From Colimorpha sp045576855 (GTDB lineage Bacteria; Bacteroidota; Bacteroidia; Bacteroidales; P3), in NCBI GenBank assembly GCA_045576855.1, contig JAZNHG010000009.1, forward strand, positions 1 through 8,717: a stretch of DNA of 8,717 bases. The letters run 5' to 3'. The notes under the pieces are model-generated. The model searched no databases, was not told where the DNA came from, and saw nothing but the letters and a program-made list of their open reading frames with translations. Positions 1 through 7,100 of the stretch are shown piece after piece. The translations under genes were made by a program, and so were the position numbers. The first letter of the stretch is position 1. Every line of letters begins with the position of its first letter.

Positions 1-11
1 GCATCCTACAA

Positions 12-123
12 ACTTAATACTGAATACTTAATACTGAACACTGCCCACTGAACACCGTACCCTGCTCACTGAACACCACACACTGTACACTGCTCACTGA
101 ACACTACCCACTGAACACTGAAT
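12..123. repeat. Heptamer tandem array, 16 units, consensus ACTGAAC
   Basis: The stretch divides exactly into sixteen 7-bp units in unbroken register. Units include ACTTAAT, ACTGAAT, ACTGAAC (five times), ACTGCCC, ACCGTAC, CCTGCTC, ACCACAC, ACTGTAC, ACTGCTC and ACTACCC. ACTG is largely fixed and the last three bases vary, most often ending in C. No coding frame or obvious protein site was seen. A second array with the same ACTG core lies at 742-786. Degenerate short repeats of this kind are seen in Bacteroidota intergenic DNA, but I assign no function. Confidence 0.85.
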
Positions 124-146
124 AAAGCCCCCTCAGCGTACTGACG

Positions 147-165
147 GATTTTGCAAATCTTTTTT
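147..165 (+). terminator. Weak terminator-like hairpin with T6 tract
   Basis: GATTT (147-151) pairs with AAATC (155-159) around a TGC loop, and six T residues follow at 160-165. The stem can be extended by one G-T pair. It is short and A/T-rich, so its folding energy is low. If functional it would end transcription entering from a gene left of the window. The heptamer array in front of it argues that any such gene ends well outside. Confidence 0.25.
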
Positions 166-200
166 CTTAAAAATACATAAAGGCGACTGCCATGAATCAA

Positions 201-605
201 ATATTCTCCTGCTCGCCTGCGGCGTCGCGAGATCTTGTGGATCTTGTAGATTATTCCGCCTGCGGCGGTTACGCGAAGCGCAACAATCTATAAGATTTAT
301 GGATTTCTGCCCGCAGGGCAAGGGTGTCTGTTGATTTACAGATATTCTCCTGCTCGCCTGCGGCGTCGCGAAATCTAGTTAATCTTATAAATTATTCCGC
401 CTGCGGCGGTTACGCGGAGCGCAACAATCTATAAGATTTATGGATTTCTGCCCGCAGGGCAAGGGTGTCTGTTGATTTACAGATATTCGCCTGCTCGCCT
501 GCGGCGTCGCGAAATCTAGTTAATCTTATAAATTATTCCGCCTGCGGCGGTTACGCGTAGCGCAACAATCTATAAGATTTATGGATTTCTGCCCGCAGGG
601 CAAGG
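201..605. repeat. 141-bp tandem repeat, 2.9 copies, with nested hairpins
   Basis: Copies start at 201, 342 and 483 with a constant period of 141 bp; the third stops matching near 605, after about 123 bp. Each unit has three short perfect hairpins. In copy 1 these are CGCC-TGC-GGCG (214-224), CCGCC-TGC-GGCGG (256-268) and TGCCC-GCA-GGGCA (308-320). Eleven-base arms (241-251 and 286-296 in copy 1) flank the middle hairpin and pair with one exception. Copies 2 and 3 are nearly identical, while copy 1 differs mainly at about 234-249. Bases 276, 417 and 558, the same position in each unit, are A, G and T. No mobile-element protein is encoded. It resembles a palindromic intergenic repeat family, not a CRISPR, because whole units repeat with no unique spacers. 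Confidence 0.9.
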
Positions 606-654
606 AGTATGTTTACATGTAATTATCATCTAAATAAACCATTAATTTATGGAT

Positions 655-672
655 AATTCGTGGCAATTCGTG
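655..672. repeat. Direct repeat AATTCGTG, 10-bp spacing
   Basis: AATTCGTG occurs at 655-662 and again at 665-672, exactly ten bases apart, and a partial AATTCG recurs at 712-717. The surroundings are A/T-rich and noncoding. Spacing of one helical turn could suit a DNA-binding protein, but it could equally be a small tandem repeat. I recognise no regulator site. Confidence 0.4.
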
Positions 673-720
673 TTATAAAACATGTACATTAATTCTGATT
701 AGTTACTTGCCAATTCGATA

Positions 721-739
721 TGCCGGCAGGATGCCGGCA
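721..739. repeat. Doubled palindrome TGCCGGCA-GGA-TGCCGGCA
   Basis: The 8-bp perfect palindrome TGCCGGCA occurs at 721-728 and 732-739, separated by GGA. It can therefore be read as either a direct or an inverted repeat and can form a hairpin. There is no T tract behind it, so it is not an intrinsic terminator. It lies three bases before the second heptamer array and is G+C-rich within A/T-rich DNA. Confidence 0.6.
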
Positions 740-741
740 CT

Positions 742-786
742 CCAACTGCCAACTGTCAACTACCAACCGCCAGCGGCCAACTGTTA
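742..786. repeat. Second heptamer tandem array, about 6 units
   Basis: In steps of seven from base 745 the units are ACTGCCA, ACTGTCA, ACTACCA, ACCGCCA, GCGGCCA and ACTGTTA. The ACTG core and 7-bp period match the 16-unit array at 12-123, but here the tail is usually NCA and not AAC. The array lies between the TGCCGGCA palindromes and the terminator-like hairpin at 813-844. No function is assigned. Confidence 0.75.
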
Positions 787-812
787 TACAATGTTAAAAG
801 TTGAATTGTAAC

Positions 813-844
813 AATCATATATACAGTAATGTATGATTTTTTTT
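813..844 (+). terminator. Intrinsic terminator-like hairpin with T8 tract
   Basis: AATCATA (813-819) pairs perfectly with TATGATT (832-838). An inner TACA/TGTA pairing is an alternative that leaves a bulge. Eight consecutive T residues cover 837-844. The stem is A/T-rich, so strength is uncertain, but the position makes sense: it would stop read-through from the left 12 bases before the promoter at 856-886. Confidence 0.4.
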
Positions 845-855
845 ACGCGCAGCAC

Positions 856-886
856 TTGCATTTTTCAGAATAGTTTCATAATTTTG
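856..886 (+). promoter_or_regulatory. Bacteroidetes-type promoter (TTG-N20-TAATTTTG)
   Basis: TTG at 856-858 and TAATTTTG at 879-886 are separated by 20 bases. They match the known Bacteroidetes primary sigma factor pattern of a -33 TTTG/TTG element and a -7 TAnnTTTG element with 19-21 bases between. Transcription would start near 890-897, giving the giant gene at 1110 a leader of about 210-220 nt. A closer candidate, TATTTTG at 1057-1063, has the wrong internal spacing and no TTG at the right distance. The assignment rests on motif and spacing only. Confidence 0.5.
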
Positions 887-959
887 TGGTTGATAAACAA
901 AAGTGCAGATATTGACCAAAATGACAGAAACACAATACGATAGTGGAAAAAACAGTGTG

Positions 960-1021
960 GGATTCGCTGCCGCAAAAGCGGCTGCGGAGCCGTTGGCGTG
1001 TGCAGAATGCAGCAATCTGCA
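960..1021 (+). promoter_or_regulatory. Two stem-loops in the 5' leader
   Basis: Bases 960-973 pair with 978-991 around an AAAA loop, with eleven Watson-Crick pairs, one G-T pair and two mismatches (968/983 and 962/989). A second hairpin follows: TGCAGA (1001-1006) with TCTGCA (1016-1021). This is a small G+C-rich island in an A/T-rich leader, about 90-150 bases before the start codon. No T tract follows on the plus strand, so these are not terminators; RNA stability or a structured regulatory leader is possible. The region may instead be part of a dispersed intergenic repeat. Confidence 0.45.
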
Positions 1022-1109
1022 TATTGATAGTGTTTTAATTATATAGTACCTAATAATATTTTGCAAACAAAATCCAATTCATTTATTTATTAATTAACTT
1101 TCATTTATC

Positions 1110-1184
1110 ATGAAAAAACTGTTACAAATGTTATTGCCATTGGTCGCGATAGTGGCCTTGGCAATGCCGTCGGTAGCATCGGCG
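1110..1184 (+). other. Sec signal peptide (residues 1-25)
   Basis: The N-terminus MKKLLQMLLPLVAIVALAMP has two lysines and then a hydrophobic core. SVASA then precedes Q26, a classic A-x-A signal peptidase I site. The residue after cleavage is Gln and not Cys, so it is not a lipoprotein. T9SS substrates need such a Sec signal to reach the periplasm. The stretch uses TTA codons (residues 5 and 8), which never reappear in the rest of the window. Confidence 0.9.
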
Positions 1185-4100
1185 CAGACGACTTGTTCCA
1201 TCAAGGTCGTCGGCGAAGATGCCTACGGTGACGGCTGGAACGACGGTAGCCTTGCTATTGTGCAAGGTGGCACTACCGTGGCGACATTCGACGCCTCGGG
1301 TGCCGACGACGGCGGAATGCAGATCGGTGCCTACGACTCTACCACCGTCACGGTATCCAATGCCCCCGTCAGTTTTGTATGGACGAGTGGCGACTACGAC
1401 GAAGAAGTCACCATCTGGATCTATGATGGTAGTGGAGCGTTGGTCTACACCGTCACGGACCCTTCTTCGGGCACCATCTACACGATGAACACTCCCTGCC
1501 CCACTTGCCTAGCGCCCAGCGGTTTGGCGGCTTCGGTCAGCGGATCGGACGTCGACATCACTTGGAATGCCGGCAGTGCCTCTTCATGGCAGATTGTCTG
1601 GGGCGTCGGTGCATTCAACCCCGACACCGTCACTGTGAATAGTGACGTTACCTCCACCTCCAGCTATTCTTTCACCTCCCTCGAAGACGGTATGTACACG
1701 GCCTATGTGCGCACTGATTGCGGCACCGACGGCTACAGCACCTGGGCTTCTGTGCAGTTTAATATTGGTGTGCTGGTTATGAACATGGCCACCAGCGGCA
1801 CGCAGACTATCTCGACCTGCAACGGCACCATCTACGACAATGGTGGCCCCAATGGTCAATACAGCAGCAGCATCTCCCTCTCTACCCTGGTGATTACTCC
1901 CACCGATGCCACCCAATGGGTTTCCGTCAGCGGCAGTTCCTACACCGAAAGTACGTTTGACTATCTGACCATCTACGACGGCGTTGGCACCAGCGGCGAA
2001 GTGCTCTGGACCGACAACGGCATTGACGTTCTTACCAACTTCGGCCCCTTCACCTCTTCCGCCATCACCGTCACCTTCCACAGCGACGGCTCTGTGACCC
2101 GCGACGGCTTCCAAATCAATGTCAGCTGTGTTGCCGCTCCTGCCTGCCCGCGTCCCGCTTCGCTCGTGGCGAGCTATGTGGCGGTCGACAGCGTTGGGCT
2201 CACTTGGAGCGACCCCATCAACAGCAACTGGGTTGTCATCTACGGTCCTGCCGGCTTCAACCCCGACACGGCTGTGGTCAACGTCCTCAATGTCACCGAC
2301 ACGACGGTCTTTGTCGAAAACCTGACCGCCAACACCGAGTATGACTTCTACGTGGGCGCCATCTGCTCCGACGGCGACACCACGCAGTGGCGCACGGTCA
2401 GTGCCCGCACATCGTGTTCGTACCTCGACAGCCTCCCTTATGTTTACGGCTTCGAGGATGCCGCAACGGGTACCAGTAACACCAGCAGCCCCTTTGCAGC
2501 TCCGTGCTGGACGCGTCTGAACAATGGCACTTCCTACGGCGGCTATCCCTACATCAGCAGCACCAGCACCTATTGCCATAGCGGCAGCCGTGGTCTTTAT
2601 TGGTACAACAGCACCACAACGGGCACCTATGGCGACTACCAATGCCTGGTGCTTCCCGGTGTCAACACGGCGAACACCCCTATCAACGGTTTGCAGCTCA
2701 AGTTCTGGGCCAAAGCCAGCAGTACCAGTTACCATCCTGTGTTCCAAGTTGGCGTGATGACCAACCCCGGCGACATCAATAGTTTCGAGGTTGTGAGCAC
2801 TGTCAATGTGGAAGGTACCACATGGGCCGAATATGAAGCCCTGTTGGCTACCTACGACGGCGCAGGTCGGTATGTGGCCATCCGTGCCCTTCGTCCGACC
2901 TCTTCGTGGTATGCCTATGTCGACGACTTCACGCTTGAACCTTTGCCCACCTGCCCGCATCCTGTCGACCTGGTGGTTGACACGGTTGCTCCCACAGAGA
3001 TTACCGTCGCCTGGACTGCTATCGGAGAAGAGAGCGAGTGGATGCTCCAGTTGGGCGATAGTATGATTACGGGCATCACTGACACAATCTTCACCATTAC
3101 CGGTCTTGAGCAATACACGCAGTACACAATGCGCGTGTACGCTGTGTGTGGCGATGGTGACACGAGCACTGCCTCGGCACCCATCACTGCCCGCACCACC
3201 GTCTCGTGTCCCTGGCCCACCAATGTGACAGCCACATACGTTTCGACCGACAGTATCACCGTCAGCTGGAATCCTGGCGGCGAAGAGACTGCATGGGAAG
3301 TGGTCATCGGTAACGAGCCTCCCGTCGAGGTCTACGACTCCACCTACACCTTTGACGGTCTCAACGCTAACACTCCTTATACCATCAAGGTAAGGGCAGT
3401 CTGCGATGTCGAAGACCTCAGCGCCTACACTACCGTGACGGTGCGTACTGCTTGCGGCATACAGACCCTGCCTCTCAACGAGAACTTCGACAGCTACGCT
3501 TCCAGCAGCTATCCTTCCTGCTGGACCCGCGTGCAAAGCGGCAGCTACCCCTACATCACCACCAGCTATGGCAACTGCATCATTTTCGCTGGCACGGCTG
3601 CTGTCATCGCCCCTCAAATCGATGCGCCGCTGAACCAGATGCTCGTCAGCTTCGACCTGCGCAAGGAAGGTTCCTCGTCGGGCCAGATGACCTTCGGCTA
3701 CACCTCCGACCCCGTCGCGGCCAGCGATATGGTGGTGCTCCAGACCATCGACCCCGCTACCACCGCCACCTACTATCATTATGAATACGACCTCTCGCAG
3801 GACACCAACCTGACCAACCTCGACCCCGACAGCGTCTATTACCTTGTCTGGCGCCAGAGCAGCACTGTTACCAACTGGTACTACTGGCTGGACAATGTGC
3901 TTGTCGAGCAGTTCAACCCCTGCGCCAAGCCGCAGAACTTTATCTGCACTTCCACTCAGCCCGACAGCGTCGTCGTGACGTGGAATGCCGGTGATGCCAC
4001 TTCGTGGGAAATCTACGTGGGCCCCGCCGGTGTGCCTGTCAACGAGGACTCGGCGATTGCCGTGACCGACAGCGTGTATTTCATCGACAACCTGCAGGGC

Positions 4101-7100
4101 GGTGTGGCTTACGACTTCTATGTCCGCACCGACTGCTCCGGCGAATATAGCAACTGGGCCGGCCCGCTGACCGTCACCCCCGGTCAATACATCATCGGTA
4201 CCAGCGGCAGTGCTACCATCAGCATGTGTGGCGGTATCATCTACGACGACGGTGGTGTCAACGGCCAGTACAGCAACAACGCCGACTTTGTGCTGACTAT
4301 CTATCCTTCGCATCCCGACTCGATGCTCACCTTCCGGGGTTGGGCCTACACCGAGAGTTCCATCGACTACCTGCGTATCTACGAGGGCACCAGCCCCAGC
4401 GGTAACCAGTTGTGGGGCACCAGCACCTCGTCGCAGCTGGATAGCATCCCCTACACCGTTGTCACCAGCGGTCCTATCACCCTCAAGTGGCATACCGACG
4501 GTTCTGTTATCTACGACGGCTTCGAGCTGCAGATCGGCTGCATGGAAGCCCCCGAGTGCTCGCCCGTCGACGCGCTGACCGTGAATTCCACCCCCACCGC
4601 CGCCCTCGTTACTTGGCAGCCTGGCTTCTATGGTGTGTACAGCGGCGCTACGGTTGAATACAAGGTCGACTCTGTCGACAGCTGGACCGCTCTGGCCCCT
4701 GTCACCGGCACCTACGCTGTCATCACAGGTCTCGACCCGTTGACCAACTACAATGTGCGTGTGACCACCGACTGCGAGGGCTACCCCGGCGGCGTGGCCA
4801 CGGCCAACTTCACCACCAAGCAGTTCTCCTGCGTGGTTGAAGACACGACTCAGGTTTCTACCGGCACCATCGGCACCGGCACCTCCGAGATTACTGGTGT
4901 ACCCGTCACCAGTGCTTGGGGCAACACCATGTGCCAGAGCATCTACCTGGCCAGCGAGTTGACAGCTATGGGTATGGGCAACACCATCACCTCCATCACC
5001 TACACTTGGACCAATAACTCCACCTATGCCAAGGAGTTCTCCATCTATATGACCAACACTTCGGCCTCCGAATTCAGTGGCACCAGCACTTCCAACTGGC
5101 AGCCTACGGGTGCTGCGGCTTTGGTCTATAATGGCCCGCATCCTACCGGAACTTCTGGTTCGGTGACCTACCAACTGGCCACCCCGTTTGTGTGGGACGG
5201 TTCGAGCAATATCTGCATTACCACCACGATGAACCAGCCTGCAGGTGCTTCGCACAGCAGCTCCGGCTTCTATGGCAAGAGCACTGAAACCTCGCCTCAG
5301 GTATATCGCACGCTGTACAAATATCAAGACAGCAACCCCCTCGACGGCTCCAACCCCGCTTCGGTTACTCCGAGCAGCCGTAGCTACAATCGTCCCAACA
5401 TCACTCTCTCCAGCAGTGGATGCTTGCAGTACGGCACCTGTGCCGCTCCTGCCGTTGCAGTGACCGAGGTTACCACCAGCACGGCCAGCTTGGCCTGGGC
5501 TCCGGGCAACACCGAGACCTCGTGGAACCTCTACTACCGCATGGCTGGCGAGACCAACTGGAGCGCTCCTGTGGCCGTCACCGGCAACACCTACACCGTC
5601 TCTGGCCTCACCCAGGGCCGCAAGTACGAGTTCAAGCTTGAGAACGCCTGCACCGAGGGCAACTTCGCCAACATCGCCGAGGCCACCCTGCTCTGCGCCC
5701 AGATCAGCGACCTGCCCTTCACCGAGAACTTCAACGGCTGGGGCACCGGCGTCACGCCCAATTGCTGGAGCAACGCGCCCAGCTATTCGTCCACCAGCTA
5801 TGGCGTCATCAGTGGCACCTACAACTGCAGCGGCTCCACCGGCGGTTCGGTCTATATGTACTCCAGCTCCACGCTGAGCAACAAGACCTACCTCTCCCTG
5901 CCCGAGCTCGACACCCTCACCTACCATCCCAACCAGCTGCAGCTCGTCTTCAACCTCTTCTACACCAGTTCCTCCTATGGCCGTCCCGCCATCGAGGTGG
6001 GCGTGATGAGCGATCCCAACAGTGCCGCCACCTTCGTGCCCGTCGACACTGTGCAGCATAGCGGTGCCCTCAGCACTTGGGAGATCTTCGAGGTGCCTAT
6101 GGCCAGCTACACCGGCAACGGCAGCTATGTGGCTGTGCGTACCGCCTACGACAGCACCTACAGCTACTTCTACCTGGACGACCTGACCCTCGAGGTGATC
6201 CCCACCTGCCCGCGTCCCGACAGCCTGACTGCCAGCAACGCCACCACCAACTCGATTGACCTCGGTTGGCACGAGCGCGGCGGCGCCAGCGAGTGGATTG
6301 TCGAGTACGGTCCCCGCGGCTTCCAGCCCGGCACCGGCACCACGGTGGTTGCCAACAGCAACCCCTTCACGCTGACCGGCCTGCCCAGCAGCTTCCAGGG
6401 TGAATACTATGTGAAGTCCGTCTGCGGCGCCGGCGACACTGGCGAATACAGCCGCAGGGGTTGCGCCTTCGGTACCACCCAGGTGCCCGCCACGCTGCCC
6501 TACAACTACGACTTCGAGAATGTGGCCGAGTGGAACAACTGGCAGACCAGCACCAACCACGAGACCAACAACTGGTACCGTGGCACTTCGGTGGCCGACA
6601 GCGGCAGCTATGCCATGTACATCGCCGCTGGCGACACTGCCTCGTACTTCAACTATGCCTTCAACGCTGTGGTCAACGCTGCCGCCTACCGCGACATCGA
6701 CTTCGGTCCCGTCGACAGCAGCTACACCATCAGCTTCCGCGCCCGTGTCGGTGGCACCACCACCGCCGCCTACGACGGCCTGATGGTCTTCCTGGTCGAC
6801 CCGAGCATCGCCACTGTGGCTTCCACGAGCAACATTACCAGCCCGTGGGGCAATGTGAACGACCTCTACCGTATCGCCACCGTGCGTCTCGACACCACCT
6901 GGCAGACCTACGAGGCCAGCTTCGACACCATCAGCGGTATCCACCGCGTGGCCTTCTTCTGGTTCAACCAGAACACCGGCGCCAACTATACCAATATCCC
7001 GCAGCCCGCTGCCGTGGACAACATCCACATCAAGTACGCCAGCTGCCCGCGTCCGGTGAACCTGACGGCCACCGTCAGCGAAGGCGGTGTGGCTTACCTG

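Noticed and set aside
9..16. TAnnTTTG-type -7 box on the minus strand (CAAACTTA on plus)
   Set aside because: There is no TTG at the required distance on the minus strand and no gene to the left in the window.
133..321. A 62-codon minus-strand ORF
   Set aside because: It lies over the first 141-bp repeat unit and the T-rich hairpin; the product is low in information, and repetition explains the open frame.
201..605. CRISPR array
   Set aside because: Whole 141-bp units repeat contiguously; there are no short repeats alternating with unique spacers and no cas genes.
815..1066. An 83-codon minus-strand ORF upstream of the giant gene
   Set aside because: It starts with TTG, overlaps the hairpins, the terminator-like stem and the promoter, and has no recognisable domain. 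It is probably open by chance across a structured repeat.
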